Shown piece after piece: positions 16,981 through 25,364 of a stretch of 64,000 bases of DNA; position 1 is the first letter of the stretch, and every line of letters begins with the position of its first letter. The position numbers and the translations under genes were made by a program. Origin of the DNA: Anaeromonas frigoriresistens. GTDB taxonomy: Bacteria; Bacillota; Clostridia; Tissierellales; SIT17. The stretch lies in assembly GCF_016820655.1 (NCBI RefSeq), contig NZ_WSFT01000016.1, positions 1 to 64,000 of the forward strand, written 5' to 3'. Below the pieces are notes generated by a model. It made no database searches. It had not been told where the DNA came from and saw only the letters and a list, made by a program, of their open reading frames with translations.

Positions 16981-17949
16981 CTAATCATTCAGTGATACAT
17001 AGAGTCTTTCATTTTCAGTTGAAAAATACCAGCTCTTCTCAACTCCTGATTTTACTAATTCATCTGCTACTACTTTAGAATGCTCTAGATCTCGACCAAG
17101 GGCTATAATACAACCTCCTAGTCCTCCTCCTGTTAATTTAGCTCCCAATGCACCAGCATTTATTGCTACATTAATTAGTTTATTAAGGTTATCATCGCTA
17201 ACACCTAAGTTTATAAGTTCCTGCTGATTTAAATTCATTAATTTTCCTAACAAGTTATTATCTCCATTCACCAAGGCATATTTAGATTCGTCAGCAATTC
17301 TCTCAATTTTAGCTAATGATTTCTGTATATTACTTTTCTCTAAATCATATCTCTTTTTGACATTTGTAACTGCCCTTCTAGTATTGCCAGTTCTTCCAGT
17401 ATCAGCAACAACAATATGAAATGGTTCCCTAATCTTAATGGTCATGGACTCTTTACCTTTTTTAAACCATATTGGATATTCACTGGATGAAGCAATCATA
17501 TCCAATCCACTGGGATTTCCATGGGCATAGGTTTCAGCTACTGTAACAAGAGAAAATAATATATCCTTGGATAACTTCTGTCGATAGAATGAAAATAAAC
17601 TCCTGACAATAGTAATTGAAATTGCAGCACTGGATCCTAATCCCCTTCCAATTGGGATAAGTGAATCAATTGTAATGTGTAAATCTCTAATAGGTTTATT
17701 TAAATAATTTAAGGTTTCTTTAATACACTCTTCTATTCCTCTCATTTCATTAGGCATTTCATATATATATCCTCTATAAAGAGAAGATTTAAATTTAATT
17801 GGACCTTTAGATTCCTTTACTGTTGCTCTTACTTTTAAAGGAAAGGGCATAGCTATAGCAGGTTTCCCATAAACAACTGCATGTTCTCCAACTAATATCA
17901 ATTTACTATGAGACTCTCCTATTGCTTTTTTATTACTCTTCAAACTCAT
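16981..17949 (-). CDS. mvk: Mevalonate kinase
   Basis: GHMP kinase of 322 aa phosphorylating mevalonate to 5-phosphomevalonate. Seen: SKLILVGEHAVVYGKPAIA (residues 15-33), IPIGRGLGSSAAISIT (ATP loop, about 105-120), AHGNPSGLDMIASSS (about 148-162, with the catalytic Asp) and AKLTGGGLGGCIIAL near 280. The ATG overlaps the fni stop in an ATGA arrangement (17949-17946), so translation is coupled. It is the first committed kinase of the lower pathway and would be the entry point for mevalonate taken up from outside. Confidence 0.95.
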   Translation of the reverse strand: MSLKSNKKAIGESHSKLILVGEHAVVYGKPAIAMPFPLKVRATVKESKGPIKFKSSLYRGYIYEMPNEMRGIEECIKETLNYLNKPIRDLHITIDSLIPIGRGLGSSAAISITIVRSLFSFYRQKLSKDILFSLVTVAETYAHGNPSGLDMIASSSEYPIWFKKGKESMTIKIREPFHIVVADTGRTGNTRRAVTNVKKRYDLEKSNIQKSLAKIERIADESKYALVNGDNNLLGKLMNLNQQELINLGVSDDNLNKLINVAINAGALGAKLTGGGLGGCIIALGRDLEHSKVVADELVKSGVEKSWYFSTENERLYVSLND

Positions 17950-18992
17950 TTTGCACCATCCAATAATTCCTTAAGTTCTCCTTTTATCCTATAGGGAACA
18001 TTTTTTAACTCCCCTATGTTCTTTTTACCTAATAAAAGCATAATAACTTTGGACTTATAAATAATATTCTGTAGATATTTTTCTGCACTTTCATATCCTT
18101 CATCTACAAATTTCTTTAAAACAGGTCCACTGATTCCTATTATATCTGCTCCAACACATAATGCCTTAACTACCTCATTAGCAGTTCTCATTCCCCCTGT
18201 GCTGATTATATTTAAATCATTACTTATGGCCCTAGTTTCTATAAGACTTAGAGCAGTTGGAATTCCCCATTCAAATAATTCATAAAAGTCAAATTCTTCG
18301 TTTCTTGCATTCTCTACTTTAATGAAATTTGTTCCTCCATGACCCCCTACATCTATATATTTAACTCCTATACTTCTTAATCTTGTTGCCACATCCTTTG
18401 AGATACCAAATCCAACTTCCTTCACAATAACAGGTTTATCAATTTTTTTAACCATATCCTCAATATTGTTTAATACACCTTTAAAGTCTCTATCTCCTTC
18501 AGGCATACATATTTCCTGAGCTGGATTCAAATGAATCTGAATAGCATCTGCCTGTATCATCTCCATAGCTCGACGAGCTTCATCAACACTCACAAAGGCA
18601 TTTACATTTGATATAACAACTCCATCCTTTAATACTTCCCTAACAATTTTAAAGGATGCTTCATAATTTTTATCCTTTATTGCAATTGTCTGAGAACCAA
18701 CTGCCATAGGTATATTTAATTCCCTTGCTATTTTAGCAAGGTTGCTGTTTATTTCTACTGCCTTATCAAAACCTCCTGTCATTGCATTTATCATTACAGG
18801 AAAGCTTATATCCTTACCTAAAAAACTAGATTTTGTGCTTATTTCAGCAAAATCCAGTTCTGGTAAAGAGTTATGTTCTAAATATATATCTTTAAAGTAA
18901 TTATCACTCTCAAAATTATCTTTTAAAATATGATTAACATGATCTTTTTTTCTTGAGCTTCTAATTTTACTCTTTGAGTTTAATTCTTCCAA
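17946..18992 (-). CDS. fni: Type 2 isopentenyl-diphosphate delta-isomerase (FMN-dependent)
   Basis: 348 aa, interconverting isopentenyl and dimethylallyl diphosphate in a flavin TIM barrel. Motifs: RKKDHVNHIL near the start, FPVMINAMTGG (about 70-80), MAVGSQTIAI, IQIHLNPAQE (about 150), PVIVKEVGFGIS, VGGHGGTNF and IISTGGMRTANEVVKALCVGAD. It is the first gene of the operon. The start is a TTG at 18992-18990 with GGAGG ten bases upstream; no better start exists. A promoter with a palindromic box lies about 75-115 bases upstream (19065-19108). Confidence 0.94.
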   Translation of the reverse strand: MEELNSKSKIRSSRKKDHVNHILKDNFESDNYFKDIYLEHNSLPELDFAEISTKSSFLGKDISFPVMINAMTGGFDKAVEINSNLAKIARELNIPMAVGSQTIAIKDKNYEASFKIVREVLKDGVVISNVNAFVSVDEARRAMEMIQADAIQIHLNPAQEICMPEGDRDFKGVLNNIEDMVKKIDKPVIVKEVGFGISKDVATRLRSIGVKYIDVGGHGGTNFIKVENARNEEFDFYELFEWGIPTALSLIETRAISNDLNIISTGGMRTANEVVKALCVGADIIGISGPVLKKFVDEGYESAEKYLQNIIYKSKVIMLLLGKKNIGELKNVPYRIKGELKELLDGAK

Positions 18993-19064
18993 TGTTGTCT
19001 TTCCTCCTATAATTTTTTTAAATTATATATATTAAATATTATTTTTATACTTCAGTCTACAAAA

Positions 19065-19093
19065 ATGATACCATAGTGATACGAATTTGTAAA
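19065..19093 (-). promoter_or_regulatory. SigA-type promoter of the mevalonate operon
   Basis: On the minus strand TTTACA (19093-19088) and TATCAT (19070-19065) are separated by exactly 17 bases and point into fni. The predicted transcript would have a leader of about 65 bases. Confidence 0.6.
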
Positions 19094-19108
19094 TGATAAA
19101 CGTTATCA
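19094..19108. promoter_or_regulatory. Palindromic operator-like box TGATAAACGTTATCA
   Basis: The 15-mer has TGATAA/TTATCA arms around ACG and directly abuts the -35 of the fni promoter. It fits the 7-1-7 plan of Fur-family boxes (TGATAAT-N-ATTATCA) at 12 of 14 positions. It is also about 115 bases upstream of the plus-strand small ORF at 19221, so it could serve both directions. Confidence 0.45.
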
Positions 19109-19220
19109 ATAAAAAATATAAACTATATAAGTATTCAACAGAAATAAGAAATACAAAACACCCTTGAAAAGGCTAAATACTATTATGTAGTAAAGATGCA
19201 AAGAAAGATTAAGGAGGAAA

Positions 19221-19334
19221 ATGAAGTTATTATACTTTATAATACTGGTAATCACTCTGATTCATAATATGCTGTTGACAATACTATTAATAAAAAAGTT
19301 AATATTACTAAATAGTCAATTTAAAATATATTAA
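19221..19334 (+). CDS. Tiny hydrophobic peptide (37 aa), divergent from fni
   Basis: ATG at 19221 is preceded by AAGGAGG, a full ribosome site, at a good distance. The frame encodes MKLLYFIILVITLIHNMLL and then a second hydrophobic stretch, ending TAA 19332-19334. A strong hairpin (19341-19369) begins 6 bases after the stop. Ribosome site, open frame and terminator together argue that it is expressed. It would be a single- or double-pass membrane peptide. No family recognised. A possible -35 is TTGAAA near 19164, without a convincing -10. Confidence 0.5.
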   Translation: MKLLYFIILVITLIHNMLLTILLIKKLILLNSQFKIY

Positions 19335-19340
19335 ATAATA

Positions 19341-19369
19341 AAGCACCGCATTTCTTTATGCGGTGCTTA
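19341..19369. terminator. Bidirectional terminator
   Basis: Ten-base perfect arms AAGCACCGCA/TGCGGTGCTT with a loop of about 8 bases. It closes the plus-strand small ORF. It is also placed to stop leftward transcription from putP, where it is followed by T-rich sequence. From 19370 to 19501 I see only fragments of frames with stops. Confidence 0.8.
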
Positions 19370-19501
19370 CTTTAATTTCAATTGATTTCTATTCATTTCC
19401 ATATACTGGTATTGCTGTAGAAACTGCATATACTTAAAATAATACTCTATATTTCCTGTCTAACTGGAATCATATGAACTTCTTTATAATTCTCTTTAAT
19501 A

Positions 19502-20983
19502 TTACACTTTACTTTTTGCAATAGAATCAAATTCATCTTGAATTTCTTGAGAAGGCTCTTTACCTAAAAGACTCACTATGACAATTATAATACATGCTAA
19601 GAAGAAAGCAGGAACCATTTCATATAATTCAAAAATACCACCTGTTAATTTGCCCCATATAAATACTGTAGCTCCTCCTACTATCATTCCTGCTACTGCA
19701 CTTGTCTTTGTCATCCTTTTCCAAAATAGCGAGAATAAAACCACAGGCCCAAAGGCTGATCCAAATCCAGCCCATGCATTAGATACTATATCTAGTACAG
19801 AACTATTTGGATTCAATGCAATGATATATGCAATAATAGCTATAGCTAAAACTGTAATTCTACTCACCATCAAAAGCTGCTTCTGTGATGCATTTTTATT
19901 AATTAGTGGTTTATAAAGATCCTCTGAAAAAGCTGATGCAGTAACCAATAGCTGTGAATCAGCAGTACTCATAATTGCAGCTAAGACAGCAGCTAAGAAT
20001 ACCCCTGCTACGATTGATGGAAGTAATCCATCTATCAGAACCATAAATACTTGTTCAGAGTCTCCTAATACTCCTGGGATGATTATTCTTCCTACCATAC
20101 CAACAACAAGAGCCGCCACTAAACTTACAATAACCCAAGTCATAGCAATTCTTTTTGATGTCTTAATTTGGGAAGAAGATTTTATTGCCATAAAACGTAC
20201 TAAAATGTGAGGTTGTCCAAAATATCCTAAACACCAAGCAAAGGATGATAAAATCACTAACAATCCTAGACTATTCCCCGCTGCATCTGTCAATGGATTT
20301 AAAAGTTCTGTATTAAATCCTCTAATACTATCTAAAGTAGCAGATGGTCCTCCATTTGTAGAGATACCAATAATCGGTACAACTACAACAGCAATAAACA
20401 TTATAATTCCTTGAATAAAATCAGTAGTACTCACTGCCATAAATCCACCTAAAAAAGTATATCCTACTATAACGATAGCTCCTATGGTAAGAGCTATAGT
20501 ATAATCTAGTCCGAATACTGTTCCAAAAAGTTTTCCACCTGCTACAAACCCTGATGCTGTATAAACAGCAAAATAAAATACAATAATTATAGATGATACC
20601 ATTCTCAATGTATTGTTATCGTCTCTAAATCTATTTCCAAAGTAGGATGAAAGAGTTAAGGAATTTCCTGCTATCTCAGTATATTTTCTGAGCCTCGTTG
20701 CAACAAACTGCCAATTTAAAAATGTTCCAATTCCTAAACCTAATGCTAACCATAGAGATCCTAGTCCTGAAAGATAAGCTGCCCCTGGAAGTCCCATCAA
20801 AAGCCATGCACTCATATCTGATGCTTGTGCACTCATTGCAGTTACCCAACTTCCTAATCCTCTTCCTCCTAACACATAATCAGATAGGTCTGCTGTTTTC
20901 ATGTAATAATAAATACCTATTCCTAACATAACCCCTAAGTATAATACAAATGCTACTAATATTGCTAAATTACCCTCTAACAT
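19502..20983 (-). CDS. putP: Sodium:solute symporter, probable sodium/proline symporter
   Basis: 493 aa with about 13 membrane helices, the LeuT-fold SSF family. The N-terminal third matches PutP: LSDYVLGGRGLGSWVTAMSAQASDMSAWLLMGLPGAAY (residues about 33-70), then GGFMAVSTTDFIQGI in TM6 and a conserved MSTADSQLL segment carrying the sodium-site residues. Sodium-driven proline uptake is the likely role; related amino acids are possible. The ribosome site AAAGGAGAG precedes the ATG. The 333-base upstream region holds two palindromes (21095-21119 and 21127-21136) that may be control sites. Probably monocistronic. Confidence 0.9.
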   Translation of the reverse strand: MLEGNLAILVAFVLYLGVMLGIGIYYYMKTADLSDYVLGGRGLGSWVTAMSAQASDMSAWLLMGLPGAAYLSGLGSLWLALGLGIGTFLNWQFVATRLRKYTEIAGNSLTLSSYFGNRFRDDNNTLRMVSSIIIVFYFAVYTASGFVAGGKLFGTVFGLDYTIALTIGAIVIVGYTFLGGFMAVSTTDFIQGIIMFIAVVVVPIIGISTNGGPSATLDSIRGFNTELLNPLTDAAGNSLGLLVILSSFAWCLGYFGQPHILVRFMAIKSSSQIKTSKRIAMTWVIVSLVAALVVGMVGRIIIPGVLGDSEQVFMVLIDGLLPSIVAGVFLAAVLAAIMSTADSQLLVTASAFSEDLYKPLINKNASQKQLLMVSRITVLAIAIIAYIIALNPNSSVLDIVSNAWAGFGSAFGPVVLFSLFWKRMTKTSAVAGMIVGGATVFIWGKLTGGIFELYEMVPAFFLACIIIVIVSLLGKEPSQEIQDEFDSIAKSKV

Positions 20984-21094
20984 AATTTCTCTCCTTTTAG
21001 TTTTATTTATCTCAATTTAATTATAGTCTTTTACAAATTTTCATTTTAACAATGAATCCAATTTACTATGTACATTTATTTTTTTGCAAAAAAA

Positions 21095-21119
21095 AATAAA
21101 AACGTCGAACGTTTTTATT
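21095..21119. promoter_or_regulatory. Inverted repeat upstream of putP
   Basis: Arms AATAAAAACGT and ACGTTTTTATT (11 bases each) flank a 3-base centre CGA. It is about 110-135 bases before the putP start. It could be an operator or a short hairpin. The loop is too short for a typical terminator. Confidence 0.4.
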
Positions 21120-21126
21120 TGTAGGG

Positions 21127-21136
21127 TGTGATCACA
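21127..21136. promoter_or_regulatory. Short perfect palindrome TGTGATCACA upstream of putP
   Basis: A 10-base perfect palindrome within GGTGTGATCACAACC, 8 bases from the inverted repeat at 21095. Its place between two transport genes suggests an operator, but no regulator can be named. Confidence 0.3.
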
Positions 21137-21316
21137 ACCGTTATTTAGTATAACCTTTATCTGTTAACTTGTCAAATGTTCGTAAAATTCATAAGTTTTA
21201 TATTAAAAAACTTCTAAAACTTACTATAAAAAGTAAAAAAACTAATTGATAAATCTTAATTTCAGCTTAATTAAATCAATATTATAATTCTTATTCTTTT
21301 ATAACTATTCTTCCAA

Positions 21317-22258
21317 TTAAAAAATAACTAAATGTATGATTCCTCTCAACACAATACCTATAATTGCAGCTTTAAATGCTGGTTTAGTAACTGAAGCTAC
21401 CCTCGTTCCTGCTGATATTAATAATGCTACACCTACAGGATCCAGTGGATTTATAGAAAATCCTGCTATTCTATTTAACTCAACCGCTGTCATACTACCT
21501 TCCGATATTAAGTCCATCACTATTGCCATCATTGCAGTTCCACCTGCTATATACTTTGTAGCAATTGGTAATATAGCTACTCCAGGTATACCAACCCTAG
21601 TCAATGCAGGAGCTAATAGCTTTTCTAAAAAGTCTATAACGTTAATCTCTCTTAATATATTAACCATAAATAGTGCTAATATCAAAGGTACTATTGATTT
21701 TTTTGCAATTTCTAAACCTTCTTCTCCTCCCCTAAATAAGAGAGAAATTATTTTCTTTTTTTCTACCTCTTTATCATCTTTTACAGAAATCTCTTCTTGA
21801 GGTAATTTATCAGATTCATCCTCTCCATGGAATCTATAAGCAAGATATGCTGCTATTAATCCCCCAATTATTGAAGTTAATATAATTATAGGCATATTTA
21901 AACCTACAACTGCCAAGGGCAGGATAGCATTTCCTTGAGACATTACTAATACAGCAGCTAAAGTAGCAGCAATTTGTCTATTAGATATATGTTTATCATA
22001 CTCCATTATCTTGAATGTAGCTATCGGTGCCGCAAAACTTATAAACTGAACTTGCAACAAAGCAAATACACCTAAGCCAGGTAATCCAAAAAAAGCTAGT
22101 ATAGGTGATAATTTAGCAGCAATAGCACCCAATACACCTTTATTTTCAAGTACTCGCATAACGGCCATCATCACAACTAGTATAGGGAGTATTAAATATA
22201 AGGCTAAATTAATAGCTGTCTCTCCTGAATTGATTATTATTTCAACTAATGTGTGCAA
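21317..22258 (-). CDS. Nucleoside-recognition (Gate) domain membrane protein
   Basis: 313 aa with two similar hydrophobic halves (about 1-150 and 185-313) joined by a charged linker DESDKLPQEEISVKDDKEVEKKK. Each half resembles a Gate domain: LPILVVMMAVMRVLENKG in the first, and TKYIAGGTAMMAIVMDLISEGSMTAVELNRIAGF in the second. Proteins of this type are predicted transporters or regulators of small-solute flux; the name nucleoside recognition is historical. The start is TTG at 22258 with AGGAGG eight bases upstream. No cotranscribed partner is visible. Substrate unknown. Confidence 0.75.
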   Translation of the reverse strand: MHTLVEIIINSGETAINLALYLILPILVVMMAVMRVLENKGVLGAIAAKLSPILAFFGLPGLGVFALLQVQFISFAAPIATFKIMEYDKHISNRQIAATLAAVLVMSQGNAILPLAVVGLNMPIIILTSIIGGLIAAYLAYRFHGEDESDKLPQEEISVKDDKEVEKKKIISLLFRGGEEGLEIAKKSIVPLILALFMVNILREINVIDFLEKLLAPALTRVGIPGVAILPIATKYIAGGTAMMAIVMDLISEGSMTAVELNRIAGFSINPLDPVGVALLISAGTRVASVTKPAFKAAIIGIVLRGIIHLVIF

Positions 22259-22570
22259 ACTTCTCCCCTCCTATCAAAAAAAATGGTGTCCATACTTAAT
22301 CCTGAATAAAACACAAAGTATATTATACATTAATTTGTTTAAAAAGTCTTTTGTTGATTGAAATTACAATTATTCTTTTCGGTCTGAAATTGTATATTCT
22401 TTAATTAAAAATGCCTTCAAATAATAATAATTAGGAAATTTTTTATCCTGAGATTAGTTTTATGGTTCAATATGTAATTAGTCTGACAACTTATTTTAAA
22501 AAATAATATAAAATAAGGAAACTTCAGAATTTAAATAAATAAGTTTTTTGTAGAAGTACACCCCATAAAA
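22259..22570. other. Intergenic region with no gene seen
   Basis: AT-rich sequence between the Gate-protein gene and the terminator at 22571. A TATAAT reads leftward at 22327-22322 and may be the -10 of the Gate-protein gene. A loose inverted repeat TACAATT ... AATTGTA spans 22365-22394. I find no open frame with a ribosome site. Confidence 0.4.
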
Positions 22571-22600
22571 ATACTTCCCCAACCATCTCTGAGGAAGTAT
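22571..22600 (-). terminator. Terminator-like hairpin of the TTCCCC...TGAGGAA type
   Basis: On the minus strand ATACTTCCTCA pairs over 11 bases with TGGGGAAGTAT (one G-U) and is followed by TTTTATGG. The element at 27981-28014 shares its stem and flank. It lies past the pseudogene remnant at 22651. Confidence 0.65.
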
Positions 22601-22650
22601 AAAATTGACTATTTAATTAATCAAAAATGTTAGAAAAGCTTGAAATCAAT

Positions 22651-22895
22651 CTATTTCTTCTCTATCAGCACAACTGTCTCAACTGTTACTTGCTACCAAT
22701 CAAAATTTCGCTGCCCTCATTTTATGGGCAAGTCTAGCATGAGGCATACATCTGCTTCTTCATCTAGTTGGAGTTCATTTAAAATCTAAACTCTTACAGG
22801 TTCACAGAAACCTAGAGAAGTATATTAAGGTTCTGTTCCATTATGTATTCACCTATCTTATTATCATAACCAACCACAATTACTACTACATACTA
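22651..22895 (-). pseudogene. Heavily decayed remnant with an rlmD-like 3' tail
   Basis: Reading leftward with several stops and at least one frameshift, one finds YVVVIVVGYDNKIGEYIMEQ, then LNELQLDEEADVCLMLDLP. Nearer the end come CMPHARLAHKM (compare CNPATLARDLK of RlmD) and FDW..VTVETVVLIEKK-stop (compare HVETVVLMSRV-stop of the intact gene at 35706). The last block is the most convincing. I infer a displaced 3' end of an rlmD/rumA gene, but the upstream part does not clearly match, so this is tentative. Confidence 0.35.
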
Positions 22896-22910
22896 ATCAA
22901 AAAAATAAAT

Positions 22911-22946
22911 CCAGAAGAATAGAAAAGTCATTTAATATTCTTCTGG
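22911..22946 (-). terminator. Intrinsic terminator of the flavodiiron protein gene
   Basis: Perfect 11-base arms CCAGAAGAATA and TATTCTTCTGG, followed on the minus strand by ATTTATTTTTTTG. It begins 37 bases past the stop. Confidence 0.85.
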
Positions 22947-22982
22947 GTCATTCATAAAATAATATTAATTTTTAATCTTATA

Positions 22983-24206
22983 TTATATTGTTTTATCTTT
23001 CATATTTTCTAATAATTTTAAAATTCCTTCTTCGATTTTATTGAAATCCTCTGACTTTGGAGCTCCTTCAAATTCAACCATTTCTACAAAATCCCATTTC
23101 ATTCTATTTCTCTCAATTATTTCTTTGAGTTCCCTTTCAGCTCCACCTGACCATCCATAAGATCCAAAGCGGAAAGCTACTTTATTGGTAATTTTTTTTC
23201 TTCCCAATTCCTCTATGGCTGCTGCTACAGGTGGAAACATTTTATATTCATAGGTAGGAGCAGCAATTATTACTCCAGCTGATTTAAAAACAGTGGCAAC
23301 CATTTCACTTTCACTTTCTAAAGGCATTTCAAGACTATTTACTTTTAACCCTTCTCTTTCCAAGACTGTTTCTGCAAAATCAACTGCTTTTTTAGTCATT
23401 CCATACATAGATCCCCATAATATAGTTATTTCTTTTTTCCCGGATCCTGATGAATATTTACAAAACCTTGAATAATCACTCATTATTTTTTGTGGGTTTT
23501 GTCTATATATAGGTCCATGACCCGGAGCTATAATATCTATATCCAATTCTTTAGATTTTTTTATTGCCTTTTTTACCATAGGTGCAAATGTGCCCATAAC
23601 ATTCGAAAAATACCTTATACCTTCATCTTCAAAAAATTCAATTTCCTCATCAGTCATCTCATCATCAAAATGATGCTCATCCATTTTCCCAAAGGCTCCA
23701 TACATATCGCAGGAGAATAGAGTTTTAGTGTCTGACTCATAAGTATACATAGTATCCGGCCAATGTACATTTGGAACTGGATGGAAACTTAATTTTTTTC
23801 CTTTACCTAAGTTTAAGGTATCTCCCTCTTTAACTACTCTTATATTTTCTTCATCCCCATAAAAAGAAGTTACTAATTTAGCGGCTTTATCTGTGCATAC
23901 AATAGTAAAATCATCATTGATTTTTTTAAAACTCTCAATCCATCCAGAATGATCTGGCTCCATATGGTTTACTATCAAATAATCTATTTCTTTAGGATCT
24001 ACATCAATTTCTCCAAGGATTTTATACAAAGTTTCTGGTACTCCATCCCAACCTATAACTCCATCTATAATAGCAGTTTTATCTCCCTTTACTATATAAG
24101 AATTTAATGTAACGCCATTAGCTATCTCCCATATTCCTTCAAAAAGCATATCTTCTACATTCATGGACAACATATGTATTCCATCTGCTATCTTTATTTT
24201 TTTCAT
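22983..24206 (-). CDS. fprA: A-type flavodiiron protein (oxygen/NO reductase)
   Basis: 407 aa. The metallo-beta-lactamase-like domain (1-250) carries the diiron ligands in NHMEPDHSGW (H-x-E-x-D-H), VHWPDTM, LFSCDMYGAFG and APGHGPIY. A flavodoxin domain follows (about 255-400) with TILWGSMYGMTKKA for FMN phosphate and GSYGWSGGAEREL. It reduces O2 to water (or NO to N2O) and protects oxygen-sensitive enzymes such as the PFOR encoded elsewhere here. There is no C-terminal rubredoxin. The ribosome site AAGGAGG precedes the ATG. It is monocistronic with its own terminator at 22911. The neighbour upstream, YaaA, is also an oxidative-stress gene. Confidence 0.93.
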   Translation of the reverse strand: MKKIKIADGIHMLSMNVEDMLFEGIWEIANGVTLNSYIVKGDKTAIIDGVIGWDGVPETLYKILGEIDVDPKEIDYLIVNHMEPDHSGWIESFKKINDDFTIVCTDKAAKLVTSFYGDEENIRVVKEGDTLNLGKGKKLSFHPVPNVHWPDTMYTYESDTKTLFSCDMYGAFGKMDEHHFDDEMTDEEIEFFEDEGIRYFSNVMGTFAPMVKKAIKKSKELDIDIIAPGHGPIYRQNPQKIMSDYSRFCKYSSGSGKKEITILWGSMYGMTKKAVDFAETVLEREGLKVNSLEMPLESESEMVATVFKSAGVIIAAPTYEYKMFPPVAAAIEELGRKKITNKVAFRFGSYGWSGGAERELKEIIERNRMKWDFVEMVEFEGAPKSEDFNKIEEGILKLLENMKDKTI

Positions 24207-24342
24207 AATTAAACCTCCTTATTTATAAATCAATATAATATTTACCCTTTTTCATTAAAATTAATTATATATGATTATATTTTTTAATTAAGTTCAAATA
24301 GGTATTTTATATAGTGAACCTAATCCAGTTTCTAACTTTGTG

Positions 24343-25092
24343 TTATTTCTCATTTTTCAAAAAAATGTATGTATTTTCATCTGATAGATGCTCCACAAAA
24401 TTATAATCTAGTCTATTAAAGCTTTTGATAACTTCTACATTTTCAATCTGTTTTTCTGCCATAAATCTTACCATTTCACCTCTTGCCATCTTTGCTAATG
24501 TACCCTTTTCAACTATCTTTTTTCCAATCAATTCACCAAAAACACAAGTAATAAATTGTATTTTTTTATCCACATATTTAGAAATACATTTGCTATACTC
24601 TTTAGATGCCAGATTTATAATGCACTGACTTTCCGAAATAAGTTGATCAGCTAATTTTTTATTCCAGAATTTATAGAGTGAGTTTATATCATCATCTCCC
24701 AGTTTTGCTTGCATTTCTAACCTATAAGGAACCACACCATCAAAAGGACGTAAGATACCATAAAACCCAGATAAAATACGCAAATGCATTTCAATATATT
24801 CAAATTCCTTGGTTGTAAACACTCCTGGGCCCATGTACTTATACTGAAGCCCCTCAAATGAAAGGAGGGCAGGAGTTAAGTTACTATATAAATCCATCTT
24901 ATGGATACGCTCATAATTTAGAGTAGCTATTTTATCACTACATTTCCATATAGATTTTAATTTTTCATAACTTAATCTTTTAAAATATGATAGCAAAACT
25001 TCTGTATCATCTATAAACTGAGGAAGTTGATTATAATCTAATGAATCTATATCTATTTTCATCTTCTTGGCAGGTGAAATAATAATTCTCAT
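24343..25092 (-). CDS. yaaA: YaaA (UPF0246) peroxide-stress protein
   Basis: 249 aa from the ATG at 25092, which has AAGGAGG five bases upstream; an earlier in-frame start at 25137 has none. Family signatures: MRIIISPAKKM at the start, FEGLQYKYMGPGVF, RILSGFYGILRPFDGVVPYRLEM, FWNKKLADQL, INLASKEYSKCI and CVFGELIGKKIVEKGT. In E. coli YaaA binds DNA and lowers free iron under peroxide stress; the same role is assumed here. It stands between the flavodiiron gene (137 bases away) and the QueG-like cluster. Confidence 0.9.
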   Translation of the reverse strand: MRIIISPAKKMKIDIDSLDYNQLPQFIDDTEVLLSYFKRLSYEKLKSIWKCSDKIATLNYERIHKMDLYSNLTPALLSFEGLQYKYMGPGVFTTKEFEYIEMHLRILSGFYGILRPFDGVVPYRLEMQAKLGDDDINSLYKFWNKKLADQLISESQCIINLASKEYSKCISKYVDKKIQFITCVFGELIGKKIVEKGTLAKMARGEMVRFMAEKQIENVEVIKSFNRLDYNFVEHLSDENTYIFLKNEK

Positions 25093-25236
25093 AATGACCT
25101 CCTTGTATAATAAATCTGTAGTCAAGCACAGGTTCATTAGAATTTATTATATCATATCCAAATTTTTTCTTACTAATTAAATATACCTTATCCACATCTA
25201 GTATCCATCATAAAGAACTCTCAAATAAGAAGTAAA

Positions 25237-25276
25237 AATAAGCCTACCAAGGTGATTTCACCCTAGTCGGCTTATT
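25237..25276 (-). terminator. Intrinsic terminator after the QueG-like operon
   Basis: Outer arms AATAAGCC/GGCTTATT and an inner GGTGA/TCACC stem form a long, slightly bulged hairpin, followed on the minus strand by TTTTTA. It ends the marR-QueG-like transcript. Confidence 0.8.
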
Positions 25277-25364
25277 CTGCTACTATTATTCAATTTCCCA
25301 TTCAATCTCTGTTACATCTAATAATATCACAATCAACCTCTCATAATAAGCTAAAGCTATAATA

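Noticed and set aside
13208-18992. A complete mevalonate pathway operon
   Set aside because: HMG-CoA synthase and HMG-CoA reductase are not in this operon or window, so only the lower pathway can be claimed.
19370-19501. Possible gene remnant between the 19341 terminator and putP
   Set aside because: Only short frames such as a VYAVSTAIPVYGNE end are visible; they are too short to assign.
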